DNA of 64,000 bases from Sarcocystis neurona (taxonomy: Eukaryota > Apicomplexa > Conoidasida > Eucoccidiorida > Sarcocystidae): assembly GCA_000727475.1 (NCBI GenBank), contig KL647299.1, positions 2,257,943 through 2,321,942 of the forward strand, in the 5' to 3' direction. The translations under genes were made by a program, and so were the position numbers. This document shows positions 39,641 through 50,729 of this stretch, in pieces. The notes under the pieces were generated by a model. That model worked only from the letters and a program-made list of their open reading frames with translations, made no database searches and was not told where the DNA came from. How positions within the stretch are numbered: the first letter of the stretch is position 1; each line of letters starts with the position of its first letter.

Positions 39641-39804
39641 GGACAACGCCCGTCGTGGGGTGCAGAAGCGGTGCTCAGCTACGTGATGGCCGCTGGACTA
39701 AAAAGAAGCAACCCAGGCTGCTGCCGTCTTCTTCCCGAGCGCCGCTAATGGAAACAGACTTAAAATTAAGTAGACACAGAGAAACCCCTACGCTAGGCAT
39801 GCGC

Positions 39805-40188
39805 AGATGTATATATATATTCGTACGTGCCTCCTGTGTGTAACGGATGTGCGTTTGTACGCACACGTTCGTCAGAAACGCCACGTTACTGATGCACATC
39901 TTCATGCACATACATACATATATATATATGCGTGTATGATTGAATATTTCTGCGTGAATACGTATCTATACCGAAACGTCCGTATGTATGACGTCGGCAC
40001 CGTTTCGATAAAAGTCTTCGTTTTCGTTTTAGACCGGATCAAGCTCGTACATGTACATAAATACGTATGTGTATGTATATATATATATGTATACACGCGT
40101 ATATGTACATATATATGTTAATGTATGTATACGCATATATATATATATATATGTACATATATAAATACATATACATGTGTGTGTATAC

Positions 40189-40234
<46 letters not shown>

Positions 40235-40250
40235 GCATGTGCGTACAAAT
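39805..40250. repeat. AT-rich/TATA microsatellite island
   Basis: Long TA runs (for example 40202-40228) and ACATATATAT units; no gene. Confidence 0.8.
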
Positions 40251-40511
40251 GGATGTGGCACGTGATTCTATTTTTTGTTTTGTCGGGGGGATTCTCGTGA
40301 TTACTGGCTTGGGGGGAAGGCCGCAGAATGAGCAGTAAAAGGAACACGTGCGCATTTATATAGCGAACTATCATTCGTCACTTCTGGTCAGAAAGGACAC
40401 TTTCTTAGGCAGCAACAGCAACACACGTGCCCACGCACCTTTTTGGCCCGTCTTCTTTCTCTACAGCAAATGTGTTTGTCGACACTTGCGAGGCGCCAGC
40501 AGCACAAGTGA

Positions 40512-41585
40512 ATGCACTCCTCTGTTGAGTCTTTCTCGATACAATGGCCGAGTGTATATCGCTCATCAACAGCACACGCGAGAAAGTGTTGTTTCGACCT
40601 TCTCCTGCTGCTGCACTTCCAGCGGACCAGTGCTGGCGAGGCAGCAGGAGGAAGAGGTGACGGCAGGACAGCTGCGAACGCTCACCCATTCCAGAGAAGC
40701 AACAACTTATTCACAATAAAGTTCCCTGCTGTTTTAGAAGACAGCAATACCGATAATAAACCACGTTTCCATAGCAGCAGCAGTCATCGTGCATGCAGTC
40801 TGCCTTGCTGCTGGCCTTCGATGCGAGCCCTCTACCAATTGGCTCGTACAGCACGTGCAAACGTCAGGTTAAAAGCCTTCACTTGTATTGAGCGCTGCTG
40901 ACGACATTTGGCAGCAGCAGTGTATCCACGAAACACGTGCGGGGTACGTCAAAAAGATGCTGGTGCACTGCATGAGGGTCTTGTGACAGCAGCAATAGCA
41001 GCAGGAGGAGGAACGGGGACACCCCCAGCAGCAAGGACGATACGTTCATCGCAGCAGCACGTGCGTGTGTGTCGCCAGTCTTAGCCGTAGAGCCCGCGCT
41101 GCTGTCAGCAGCAGCTGCCTGATGAAAAAGGAGGGATAGTCATAGCGGTCCCTTCAATGGCAGCAACGGCAGCGATCCCGCACTACATACGTGGCATAAA
41201 CATCGCCACCACCAGTGCTTCGGGCATAACAGAGGCAGCAAGGCTCTCGCCAGCAGCAGTGAATAAGTTGACCAATTCAAGAGTACCGCAGGAACACTAC
41301 GAAGAGCAGGGACCCCGAGATCCTCTAAGAGCCATCTCGATCAAGTGCTACGAAGCAGCACACAGGGATCGAAAAGCGACATCACAATTCTTTCAGCAGC
41401 AGCTGAACAGAGAGTTGAGCTGCTCGCCTTGTAGCAGTGAAGAACTGGTCTTCATTTGTCTTCAGTCCCAAAGGACCTGCTGTCCAAATACAGGAGCTGC
41501 TACGACCGTCTTCAGCCGCGATGGCGAAACAACGAACTTACGTAGTTGCTTTTTACTTCTGTTACCAAACACCGCATCGAAGTGA
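40512..41585 (+). CDS. single-frame coding region with three in-frame stops
   Basis: One plus frame carries three protein-like blocks: to 40901 (AANAHPFQRSNNLFTIKFPA; PSMRALYQLARTARANVRL), to about 41079 (NTCGVRQKDAGALHEGLVTA) and 41087-41585 (QQQLPDEKGGIVIAVPSMAA; PHYIRGINIATTSASGITEA; QEHYEEQGPRDPLRAISIKC). They are separated only by TGA at 40899 and two TAGs near 41076 and 41082. The third block has an ATG at 41157. Either short in-frame introns remove the stops, or this is a decaying gene. Composition is ordinary with few homopolymers. No family recognised. Confidence 0.45.
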
Positions 41586-41699
41586 TGTACTGCTGCAACA
41601 ACTTTTCTTTGACGGTTGCGTATCCTTAGCAGATGAGCGCTACATAAAAAACTGCCTGCTGCGCTGGCCGTTACTAGTGTCCCACACATCTGCATACGC

Positions 41700-41794
41700 A
41701 CGACAGATATATATACACGTATACGCACATACAAGATTATGTTTAGTTTATCTCCGTGAACATATTTTAAGTGTGACTTTGTAGATGGAGCAGG

Positions 41795-41843
<49 letters not shown>

Positions 41844-41885
41844 GTATATATGCGCGTACAGTATACGTGTACTACGTCTTCCCAG
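41700..41885. repeat. AT-rich/CA microsatellite island
   Basis: CACACACACACA then TATATA runs at about 41797-41850. No gene. Confidence 0.75.
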
Positions 41886-43660
41886 CATGAGTGTGTCTCT
41901 ATCGTTTGTGATCCCCCTCTCTGCACGCCTACACAACATTAGTTTGTCTGAGAGATTAAGTGTACCGTCGTGCCCCTACGTGCAGACCCTCCGCACGTGT
42001 CGAAGAGGAAGACTACGTCGTATCTACACCTACGACACTACTCAAACCATAGAAGTGCAGAATACGTTTATGATAGTGCTACTGACACGTACGTCTTTAA
42101 GCTTTAATGGAGTACACCTGCGTGTACACAACATATTCGTCTGCACAAACATGTCTATACCTTTCCGCTGCAGCAGAGTCGGAGAGGACAGATGGAGCGT
42201 GCAGCACATGATAGCCACACGCATTTGCTTTCATGTACTCCAGACCTTGTAGATATTTGCAGCGTTTCCTGTACACATGTCCCCTCTCCAATCCCTGAGT
42301 TTGAGTTTTAGTGCTTTGGCAGGTTTGTGCATACACACACACACATACGCAGCCGGACGTGCACGTACACGAGACAGAAACTGCTGGGCAAAGTGTTTGC
42401 CACGCCGCCTACACGTATCACACGTGTAGAGACGAAGTACGTGGGGATGAAAAACTACAAGTAAGACAGAAACGCCTGCCTATCTCTACCTCAGCTCTCT
42501 TCGCGCCTCGTGTGCTTTTTCCATCAAAGTGCAGTGGGTCGCCACAGCGTTGGGGGACAGACACTTGCGCAAATAAGAGGCGCGGCACGGACGTGCGTGT
42601 ATACGCGTGCCTACATGGATACGGGTACGAGAGCTGCTTTTGCTCTACAAGTATAAACAGGTCTCCGTATGCAGGGCTCTACACTTATCCCTCTGGCTCT
42701 GTCTCTCTGCCTCTCTCTCTATATATGCAGGGCTCTGCACTTATCCCTCTGTCTCTGTCTATATATATATATGTATCTCTTGCTTCCTGTATATCAGTAT
42801 CCAAATATGTGGAGACCTTGTTGCGCAGATACTAGTCCTGCTTGTACAAATCTGTTTCTGGGCAGAGACGTTGCAGACGCTCCACCGGAAGCTCATCACA
42901 TTAATTCACAACAGGTGCCGCTCCAGGGGCGAGCCGCGGGCACGCGCAGCAGGCAATGTCCCCGTGTGCGTTTGCGTAACAGCAGCAGCCTGCTGCTGCA
43001 GGAGGGGCAGCGGTGCGGCCGCGCGGCGCTGTACGCGTAGGACAGCGGCGCCTGCAGTATCCGTCCGGGAGGACGCAGGTGACGTTTCACTTTTTTTGAC
43101 GAGCCAGCAGGAAACTTAAGGCACGCGACTTTCAAAAACGCTGGACGATCCGCAGCGCGTGACGCAGCAGCAGCGAGACACAACTGGAGCACACACAGAG
43201 AGACACAGACACAGAGGTACACATATGGCCTCGCAGTAATTGTACGTGCACACACCAAAAGAACGTGTGTACACGTATAGACGTGATGTACAGGCGTATA
43301 TTTGTATGTACATCGACGCGCTCCATACACACAGGTGTACACACATATACACAGAAGATCGAGTGGTAAACGTAAAAAAAATATCACTTCCTTCTCGAAA
43401 ATGGAACGCGCTGCTTCCATCGCCCACGTGTCCTCCAGAAAGAAATCGCAGGGCGCGCAGACATAAAAGAAAACGTGTGTCCGCACGTACGAACTGCAAA
43501 CGTGTGCCTGTACACCACAAACACCCACACACGCGCCCGCGCTCCCTATACACGTTGTTTTAGTACGTGTATTCTGAAGAAAAATATATATGCATATCGA
43601 CATCCATATACATACGTATGTCTACATATATCGTACGCGTGTCCTTATCAATGTCAAATG
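41886..43660. other. region with no well-supported gene
   Basis: Contains a two-copy 56-base repeat (TATGCAGGGCTCTRCACTTATCCCTCTG at 42668 and 42724) and GTGTAC/ACACAC-rich sequence from 43190. One plus frame at about 42807-43040 (GRDVADAPPEAHHINSQQVP) could be an exon, but the opposite strand is also open. Nothing firm. Confidence 0.4.
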
Positions 43661-43689
43661 TGTCCACATACATATATGCGTGCATGCTG

Positions 43690-43896
43690 ATGGATCTGCA
43701 CGCGTGAAGTCATGTCGCAGCAGACGTCGCACCCTCTTCGCGCAACGCGGGCTGCTCTCCCTTCCTGCTGGTGCTGCGTCTTCTCACAGCACAGGTGCTG
43801 CACCTCCTCCCTCAGCTGCTTCCTCTCCCGTGCTGCTGCTGCTGCTGCTGTTGTCGGTTTTCTTCCTGCGTGTCGCGCCTCTGTTAGCCTTGTCAC
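43690..43896 (-). CDS. candidate minus exon downstream of the BT1 gene
   Basis: Minus frame after GGCTAACAG reads EARHAGRKPTTAAAAAARER followed by KQLREEVQHLCCEKTQHQQ and an Arg/Ala/Cys segment. It is helical, charged and coding-like. CTG on the plus strand agrees. It could be a separate small gene or a 3' exon lying beyond the BT1 stop at 44309. Confidence 0.35.
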
Positions 43897-44308
43897 TCGT
43901 CCTGCGTTCTTTCAGTAACTAGCGCCCGCCGCACCGCTGCTACATTTCGACGCACCAGCACACACCTGCTGCACGCTGCAGCTGCTGCAACAGTCTCACT
44001 GCAGGAGGAGTAGTAGCATCAGCAGTCGTGCTGCCTGCGGTTCCTCTCCCAGATCTGCTGCCGCCCTCGCCGCTACCACGGCTGCCGCTGCAGCGACGGC
44101 CGCATGTCCACCCGTCCGCATTCATACGCACGCATGCATACGTGACGCGCTACATCTACGTAGACATGTGGACTACCGAAATTCTCCGTACGTACATATG
44201 TATGCGCACAGATATACATGTGTGTACACACATGTACATACATAGAGAGAGAGTTACTGTCGACGAAGTAAGCGAGGCAGTGGCAACGGTGGAGGCTGCT
44301 GGTACTTG

Positions 44309-47300
44309 CTACCGGTCCCACACAGAAGCATCGCTGCTGTCTCCTTCCTCTAAAACCGCATTGGGTCTGCGACTGCTGCAGACGAAGCCCCTACGACTGC
44401 GGGTGGAGCGCAGACTTTGCAAATCGTCGCTGCTGCTGCAGCTATCCGCGCTGCAGCAGCCGGCATTGCCGCTGCTGCTGCCCGTGCTGTCGGAAGGGTC
44501 CTGCTGTGGAGCGGCAGCAACAAGAGCAATACCACGCGGAAATGCGACAGCAAGTTCCACGAGGGGCTGCTCCCCATCGATCCCTCTCTCCGCCGCAAAA
44601 ACAAAATTTTCTTCTTCTTCGTCTTTTTCAGTTGCTGCTGCTGCTGCTCTGCTGCTGTTCCTTTTCCTTCTCCGTCTCCTCTTCCTTCTCCTCCCACTGC
44701 GGCGGCTTTCGTGGGTTTCCTGCCACCAGCGAGACTCCTCCTCCCTTTGCAAGCTGCTCGCATGCAGTCTCTCTGCCTCTACAGCCTTGGGGTCTTCGCT
44801 GCCCGGCAGGTATTCTCTGCCTGCTGCAGCTGCTGCTGCGTCTCGACTTCCCGACGCTGCTTCTTCAGACCGACTCCTGCTGCTGCGAAGAAGGCCAAGG
44901 CGCGGCCGCTGCAGCAGCTCCTGGGCCGCACTGCGGACGGCGTCCCAGCTTAACGACGACGTACCTCTCTCTCCTCCTGTGGCAGCTCCTTCTCTTCTAC
45001 CTCCTTTTGCTGCAGTTGCTTCTGACATATCTCCCTTGGCTCCTCCTGCTGTTGCTGCTACTCCGCCGTTTACTCTCACTGCTGCTTCTGGATCTTGTGG
45101 AGGACTGTCTCCGGCAGCTTCCCAGCCAGCACAAGGTACGATGCACGAAGCAGCTGCCTGCGGCTGCTGCGGCTCTCGCAGCTGCTGCTGCGCATCCTGC
45201 AGCTGTGCCCGCCGCCACCGCCTTCCCCCGCAGAACGTCTCACACAACGCTGTTGACTGTCGCGGCTGCAGCTGCTGCGACCGCGGCCAACGAAGAAAAT
45301 ACCGTTTGTGGGTGTGTCGCTTGTCCTCCTTTTCCTCCGTTACGCTTCTCCAAGCTCCCCACGGAGGGAGCTGCTGTTGCTGCACTTGACGCTGCAAAGG
45401 GCCAAAGAGTGTCACATCCGGCGCAGCCGCGTCTGCTGGGGGGAAGTCGCAAGGCGTCTGCCCACCGTCGTGACGACGCTGCTGACGAACCGCTGCGCCT
45501 GCTGCCAAGAATGACGCTCCTGTTCCTGCTGTTGTTGCACCTGCCACTCCGTCGTCTCCTTCGCTTCCTCTTCCTGCTGTTCTTGCTGCGGCGTGGTGTG
45601 CCGCCGTCTGCGACGGGGGGAACGCCATCTCTCTGCTGGCCAGCGACGTGCGAGGGATTTTTCCAGCAGCCGCGACCGCAGCGGCAGCAGCTGCTGCGTC
45701 CTCCTGCCAAACGGTTGCTTCCTCCTCTTCTTCTTCACTGTCACAGCGGCCTGCTCCCTGTTCGCTTCTCGCGACTGCTGCCGTGTCTCGGACCGCGGAC
45801 CACCGCAAGTCTTCATTCGGCGGGACTGCCTTGTACTGCTGCTGGTGGTGGAACAACGGCGAGGCAGCAGCCGCAGCAGGATAACGAGCAGCAGCGTGCT
45901 GACCATGCGACCCGGTCGTTTCTGCAGCAGTGCTCTTGCTAAGGGACGACAAAGAATGACAAGAAAGAACCGACGGGGATCGGAGTGGGCTGCGAGGGAG
46001 AGACTGCAGCACCGCAGCGCATGCTCCCTTGGGCAGGCTGCTGCTGCTCCTGCTGCTCCTTTCTCTTGACGTGCTCTCTGTATCTCCTCCGCTACCAGAC
46101 GGCGAGAGAAATACATCGGGCGCGACCCGACCTGCGACAGCTGCGTCTCCCGTTGCAGTCGGCACGCCTGCCTCCTCGCCTGCTGCTGCCTCGCAGTTTT
46201 CTCTCGTCTTCGCCTCCGGTTCCTCTCCCCCTGACGCAGTCCTACACTCTCCTCCTTTCGCTGTCCCCACAGCTGCTGCTGCTGCTGTAGCAGCAGTTGT
46301 CGTCGTGGCTGCTGTGGCTGCTGGCACCGCTGCTTCTGCGCTGTCCTCTCCAGCAGCAGTGGTTTGGTGGCCACTTGTTGCTCTCTTTTGTTCGGCGTGC
46401 TGCCCTGCTGCACCTGCAGAACCTTCTTCTTCCGCGCCTTTTCTACTCGTTTCTTCGCGCCTCTCCTGTCTGTGTCCCGCACCAGGCTTTCTGCCAGCTT
46501 CACCGGTGTCGGCCTCCTGCTGCTGTGTGCCTGCCGCCGCCGTCTTTTGGCGTGGCGCTCCGCTGCTGGTTTTCTCCTCCTCCGCGTGCAGCCCGGCGGT
46601 GCAGCTGCCGTTTGCCAGCATGCCACTTCCCTCTGAGACGACGACGACGCTGCTGCTGCTTCTTTCGCCGCTGCGGCCGCCGCCTCCTCTTCGTGTCCAC
46701 CGCCCCTCCCGCGGTCGCTGCTTCCACGCTCGTCTTCTTCCTTTTCCATCTCTCGTTTTCCCTGTTACTTCTTCTGTTTCTCTTCCTTCACTGTCCGCGT
46801 CTCCCCCTTCTTCTTCCTTTTTTTCTGCTGCCTTCTGCGTCAGCAGAAGGAGTCCGCCGACAACCCCATCCTCCCCCTCTTCGCCAGTAACGGTGAGACC
46901 CCAGTGGTGCCGCCCCCTCGTCTTCTCTTCACCTGCTTGTTCTCCGTCAGCAACAGCAGCAACTTTGTCTCCTCTTCCTCTTCCTTCCGCTCGATTTTCT
47001 TCTTTTTCTTCTCGGTCTTTCTCTTCTCCTCCACTCCCTCGGCCTCTCCTTGCCGCTCTAGTGGTTCCGCACGACGGCTGGCTTCCGTCTTCTTCTTCAC
47101 CGGACGCCACCGTCTGGCCTTCCGTCGCGTCTCCGCTCGCTGCTCTTGGGTGTCGCCTTCCTTCGGGGCCGTCTCTCTCGCCCACTTCTTCTTCCTTTTC
47201 TTCCTCTTCGACCTCGAGACTGAACTTCCCCGCTGGGCCCGTTTCCTCACTTTTCTCCTGTGTTGACGCTCCGTTGTCTTTGCTCTCGGCCTTCCGGTCT

Positions 47301-49585
47301 TCGAACCGTTTGCTCATCGTCTGGTTAGGCAGCAGGAAAAAGGAGAGCGGAATGGCCAGAAGCGGCAGCGCGAACTGAGTGACGATGGTTAGCGTCCCTA
47401 AGTTGTCGAAGTTGCAGGCTTTGTCAGGCCTTTCGACAGTAGAAATGCCAGCGAGTTTCGTAGCAAACACGCCGAGGTGCTTCGAGAAGTTCCACCCAAT
47501 GTGACTCATCCCGTCCATGACGGCGTATGCCGTGCTTTCCAGTCCCTTGGGGCAGAGACGAGACGTGAGAATGTAGCCAGGCATGTGATTCAGCGTGTTC
47601 ACCAGGTGCATGATAATCGCGTCTCCGAACAAATACATGAATTTGTCCGGGATGCCCAGGACCTTGACGTTGAAGCGCATGACCATAACGTAGTCGAAGA
47701 GCGAAGCGACGCACCGCACAGCAATCGTTAGCCAGAACGCCTGGCGAAAGGTCCAGTCGCTGAGGAAGGAGTGAAACACCCATATCCCCGCCCAGCTGGC
47801 GAACGTCCCTACGACAGATATCAAAGTGGCATAGTAGGTGTAGTCAAAGTGAGGCCCATCCGGCAGACAGGACGGCTTTGCAGTGTAGAAGAAGTCCAGC
47901 GCGCCAGAGATACTCACGTTGAGCAGACCCCACAAGAACAAGTACAAGTTGCAGCGCGCCAACGGCCCCGGCAGGCAGCAGAGACACAGCGCCACCAGAC
48001 AAACGGAGGCCAGCAGACAGTAGACCACCATCAGCACCGAGCCGCCCCCGTCCTCGCCACTTCCTGCGGCAAGCGTCGCGTCCCCAGCCGGCTGGCCCGC
48101 AGCCTCCGACCCCGACGCGATGCTTCCTCGGGTCTCCAGGATGGTGAGGATGACGACGCCCGTCGCCGCGACGCCCACCGCCGCCGCCATCGCGAAGAAG
48201 CGCTTGTTTTTCCACAACCTGCTGCTCATGATTCGAAACGGCTGCTTCTTCTCCGGGAGACAGCCTGCGAGGATCGGCAGCAGCGACTGCGCCGCCAGCG
48301 GCACCGCAAGGTAGTACAGCGGCTTCGGCCCCACGGCGTCACTCACCGGCCCGACGATCGACGTGCCGACCAAGTTCCCCGCCATCCAGCAGGTGAAGAC
48401 GAACGTCACCACGTCCGATTTCATCTCCGGCTGCTTCTCCATCAGTTCACTGTACTTCCCCGAACACATGAGCACCAGCGTGCTGACCTGCGTACAGAGC
48501 AGGAACGTCCCCAGGCCGACGACCCAGACGTTCCGCGACGCGACCTCCGCCGGCGTAAACGCCAGCAGGGACACCCCACACACTCCCAGCACGTTCGCCA
48601 GCAGCATGTAGTACCGTTTCTGATATCCTCCTAGCGGCACGGAATCGCTAAGCGCGCCAACCATGCCCATCATTCCCCATATCACCGTCCCTAGAGCGTC
48701 GATACTCTGATACGTCCCTGCCCCCTGGTGGAGACCTTTCAAATACGGCAGCAGCGCGCGGTGGGAGAGGCCGTACAACACCCCGCGCACGAGGACAAAG
48801 ACCGACAGCAGCAGCAGGAAGAAACGGTTCCCCACTTGTCGCCGCACGCGGTTCACAAACGTAAAGACACGCAGCACGTTCACTCGCTCGAACAGCCGTT
48901 GCAGCCACGTCCTTCCATCCTTCTTCCCGGTGCTTTCTATCTCGACAATACTACTCTCGCACCCACTTATGCCGCTGCCCCCACCCCGGCTCGACCTGCG
49001 ACCTCGGATCGCAGTTTCCTCTCCACCGTCGCTTCGCACAGAGAGTCCCTGCGCCGGAAGAGGCTCCCCCTTCTCCCCGCTTCCCTCTGCAGCACTCTTC
49101 CGCTTCTCGGAGACCCCCCCTGCTTCTTCGAGTCTGTCGCCCGGCCGCCTCCTGCTGTCGCTGCTCGCGTCGCCTGAAGCCGTGTGCCCGCTGCTGTGCG
49201 TTCTTCCCCGCCTCGCCTTCCGCGCTGCGGTGCCGTCGTTCGCGTCGTCGTCGTCGCTGCCGCTCGTGCTGCTCGCCGCTGGCAGCCCGCTTCTTCGGCT
49301 GCTGAACGCAGTGCTGCTGCTGAGCCCGCTGCTGCTGCTCGGCGCAATGTTGCTGTTGTGAGACTTGCTGCTGCCCTCGAGCGTGCTGCTCGCCGCCTCG
49401 GGAGGACTGCTGCTCGGGGTCGCGTCTCCTGCCGTGAGACTCGCGAGTGGTGCCGCTCCTGACTCACGCAGCAGGTCTTCCTGCGGTCCTGCCGTGGCTT
49501 TTTTCTCTCCTGTCGTCGTCTCTCTCGCTCGGACCGACGCGCTCTCCTGCATGCAGGCCTCGTCCTGCTGCTCTCTTGACGACAT
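44309..49585 (-). CDS. BT1-family (folate/pterin-type) transporter with a very long C-terminal tail
   Basis: A single open frame of 1,758 residues. ATG 49585-49583 is the first ATG in the frame, and the stop is TAG 44311-44309. Residues 1-240 are hydrophilic Ser/Gly/Glu-rich. Residues 241-753 form a 12-helix-type transporter core (about 48865-47327). BT1 hallmarks are present: SDSVPLGGYQKRYYM after the second helix (residues 313-327, D314, P317, G319, R324) and the CPKGLESTAYA motif (residues 678-688; C678, P679, G681, E683). A low-complexity insert (608-630) lies in the central loop. The remaining 1,000 residues are acidic, Lys/Glu-rich, then Ala/Gln/Ser-rich, with no membrane segment. BT1 proteins move folates or pterins across the plasma or organelle membrane in trypanosomatids, plants and apicomplexans; the substrate here is unknown. 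The usual family length is about 450-700 residues. The core is strongly supported and the full tail less so. Confidence 0.85.
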   Translation of the reverse strand: MSSREQQDEACMQESASVRARETTTGEKKATAGPQEDLLRESGAAPLASLTAGDATPSSSPPEAASSTLEGSSKSHNSNIAPSSSSGLSSSTAFSSRRSGLPAASSTSGSDDDDANDGTAARKARRGRTHSSGHTASGDASSDSRRRPGDRLEEAGGVSEKRKSAAEGSGEKGEPLPAQGLSVRSDGGEETAIRGRRSSRGGGSGISGCESSIVEIESTGKKDGRTWLQRLFERVNVLRVFTFVNRVRRQVGNRFFLLLLSVFVLVRGVLYGLSHRALLPYLKGLHQGAGTYQSIDALGTVIWGMMGMVGALSDSVPLGGYQKRYYMLLANVLGVCGVSLLAFTPAEVASRNVWVVGLGTFLLCTQVSTLVLMCSGKYSELMEKQPEMKSDVVTFVFTCWMAGNLVGTSIVGPVSDAVGPKPLYYLAVPLAAQSLLPILAGCLPEKKQPFRIMSSRLWKNKRFFAMAAAVGVAATGVVILTILETRGSIASGSEAAGQPAGDATLAAGSGEDGGGSVLMVVYCLLASVCLVALCLCCLPGPLARCNLYLFLWGLLNVSISGALDFFYTAKPSCLPDGPHFDYTYYATLISVVGTFASWAGIWVFHSFLSDWTFRQAFWLTIAVRCVASLFDYVMVMRFNVKVLGIPDKFMYLFGDAIIMHLVNTLNHMPGYILTSRLCPKGLESTAYAVMDGMSHIGWNFSKHLGVFATKLAGISTVERPDKACNFDNLGTLTIVTQFALPLLAIPLSFFLLPNQTMSKRFEDRKAESKDNGASTQEKSEETGPAGKFSLEVEEEEKEEEVGERDGPEGRRHPRAASGDATEGQTVASGEEEDGSQPSCGTTRAARRGRGSGGEEKDREEKEENRAEGRGRGDKVAAVADGEQAGEEKTRGRHHWGLTVTGEEGEDGVVGGLLLLTQKAAEKKEEEGGDADSEGRETEEVTGKTRDGKGRRRAWKQRPREGRWTRRGGGGRSGERSSSSVVVVSEGSGMLANGSCTAGLHAEEEKTSSGAPRQKTAAAGTQQQEADTGEAGRKPGAGHRQERREETSRKGAEEEGSAGAAGQHAEQKRATSGHQTTAAGEDSAEAAVPAATAATTTTAATAAAAAVGTAKGGECRTASGGEEPEAKTRENCEAAAGEEAGVPTATGDAAVAGRVAPDVFLSPSGSGGDTESTSRERSSRSSSSLPKGACAAVLQSLPRSPLRSPSVLSCHSLSSLSKSTAAETTGSHGQHAAARYPAAAAASPLFHHQQQYKAVPPNEDLRWSAVRDTAAVARSEQGAGRCDSEEEEEEATVWQEDAAAAAAAVAAAGKIPRTSLASREMAFPPSQTAAHHAAARTAGRGSEGDDGVAGATTAGTGASFLAAGAAVRQQRRHDGGQTPCDFPPADAAAPDVTLFGPLQRQVQQQQLPPWGAWRSVTEEKEDKRHTHKRYFLRWPRSQQLQPRQSTALCETFCGGRRWRRAQLQDAQQQLREPQQPQAAASCIVPCAGWEAAGDSPPQDPEAAVRVNGGVAATAGGAKGDMSEATAAKGGRREGAATGGERGTSSLSWDAVRSAAQELLQRPRLGLLRSSRSRSEEAASGSRDAAAAAAGREYLPGSEDPKAVEAERLHASSLQREEESRWWQETHESRRSGRRRKRRRRRKRNSSRAAAAATEKDEEEENFVFAAERGIDGEQPLVELAVAFPRGIALVAAAPQQDPSDSTGSSSGNAGCCSADSCSSSDDLQSLRSTRSRRGFVCSSRRPNAVLEEGDSSDASVWDR

Positions 49586-49770
49586 ATCGGTCGCTGCAGG
49601 AAGTGCGGCTGCTGCACGCTCGACTTCTGCGACGACAGTATCTGTGGGCCGGCGACACGAAGACGTCGCAACTATTATAGACGGCGGCCACCGAACGGGT
49701 CGCGCTCTTGCTGCTGCTGCTGCGCACTTCCATCCGCCTCTTCCTTCTGCCGTGTCTCCGTCTTGAGCGA

Positions 49771-50685
49771 CTACCGCTTTCTTCTTCGTTGCTGCTGCTG
49801 CTGGACGCGCGCTGCTCCTGCACACCACCGCAGCCAATCGAGACGTCGTCCCACGGGACTCCGCGCCTCCTGCTGCTGCCGCGCCTCGTAGTGGGGAGAG
49901 TCGCCACCTCTGCCCTGCGCCGCTCGGGCGGCACACCCCCCCCGTCGTTTGGTGAACGTCTCTATCTCGTCGGAAGAATCACTCGAGCATGCTTCAGGTA
50001 TAACTTCCTGCTGCTGCAGTACATCCAGCAGCAACATCGCCTTCTTCTCTTCGCGACTGCGACACGCAAATAATTCCCACCCGCCGCTGCTGCAGTCCCT
50101 TCCTGCTGCGTTCTGCTGCTGCCGTTGCGTCTGTCGTGTGCGTCCTCGCTGCTGCTGCGCGCTGCTGCCCTCCGCACACACTCCGACATGTCTTTCTGCT
50201 GTAGCAGCTGCAGCGCCAGCACCGGCAGCACCCCAGATGACGCGTGCCCGGCCACTCGTAGCCACACTCTCTGGACCACTAGCAGCACACGCAGATGCAG
50301 CAGCAGACGCAGAGGCGGCAGCAGGTGACAGGATATGGTCGTCGCCCTGCAGCTGTTCCGCATGCGTGACTCTTCTGCCACCGATATTGTGTAGCTGCTG
50401 CCTCTCTTCGACGATACTCCGCGTCACGGACCGACGCTGCTGCTGCTCTGTTTCGAAATTGGGCTTCACCTGCAGCTCCTCCTCACAAACAACTGGTGCT
50501 GCCGCCGCTTCAATGCCCCGTACTGCGCCGTTACTACGCCTTCCCTCGACCGCTTCCTTCTGATGCTGCTGTCCTTCTTGCTGTTGAGCACGACCAGAAG
50601 AAGCCCGCCCCTCGACCCCACCGGTCACACCCGCTGCAGCAGCGGCAGCAGCAGCAGCTGCGCAGACCTCCCCGCGCTGACCCAT
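49771..50685 (-). CDS. Ala/Gln-rich unknown protein or 5' exon upstream of BT1
   Basis: ATG 50685-50683 opens 304 codons to TGA/TAG at 49771-49773. After a ten-Ala run it is ordinary: EEELQVKPNFETEQQQRRSV, TRSIVEERQQLHNIGGRRVT, SREEKKAMLLLDVLQQQEVI and a Ser/Asp/Glu cluster (ACSSDSSDEIETFTKRRGG). The end is Gln/Arg-rich with a possible donor (CG|GTAGTC). It lies about 190 bases upstream of the BT1 start on the same strand. I tried joining it to the BT1 frame and found no phase-compatible junction, so it is listed separately. Confidence 0.45.
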   Translation of the reverse strand: MGQRGEVCAAAAAAAAAAGVTGGVEGRASSGRAQQQEGQQHQKEAVEGRRSNGAVRGIEAAAAPVVCEEELQVKPNFETEQQQRRSVTRSIVEERQQLHNIGGRRVTHAEQLQGDDHILSPAAASASAAASACAASGPESVATSGRARVIWGAAGAGAAAATAERHVGVCAEGSSAQQQRGRTRQTQRQQQNAAGRDCSSGGWELFACRSREEKKAMLLLDVLQQQEVIPEACSSDSSDEIETFTKRRGGCAARAAQGRGGDSPHYEARQQQEARSPVGRRLDWLRWCAGAARVQQQQQRRRKR

Positions 50686-50729
50686 CGCGCCTTCGTCGGT
50701 CAAGTCGCAGCGGCGCAGCCAGTATAGAG

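Noticed and set aside
46029..47378. 449-codon plus frame across the BT1 tail
   Set aside because: Ser/Pro/Ala-rich antisense of the acidic, Lys/Glu-rich BT1 tail.
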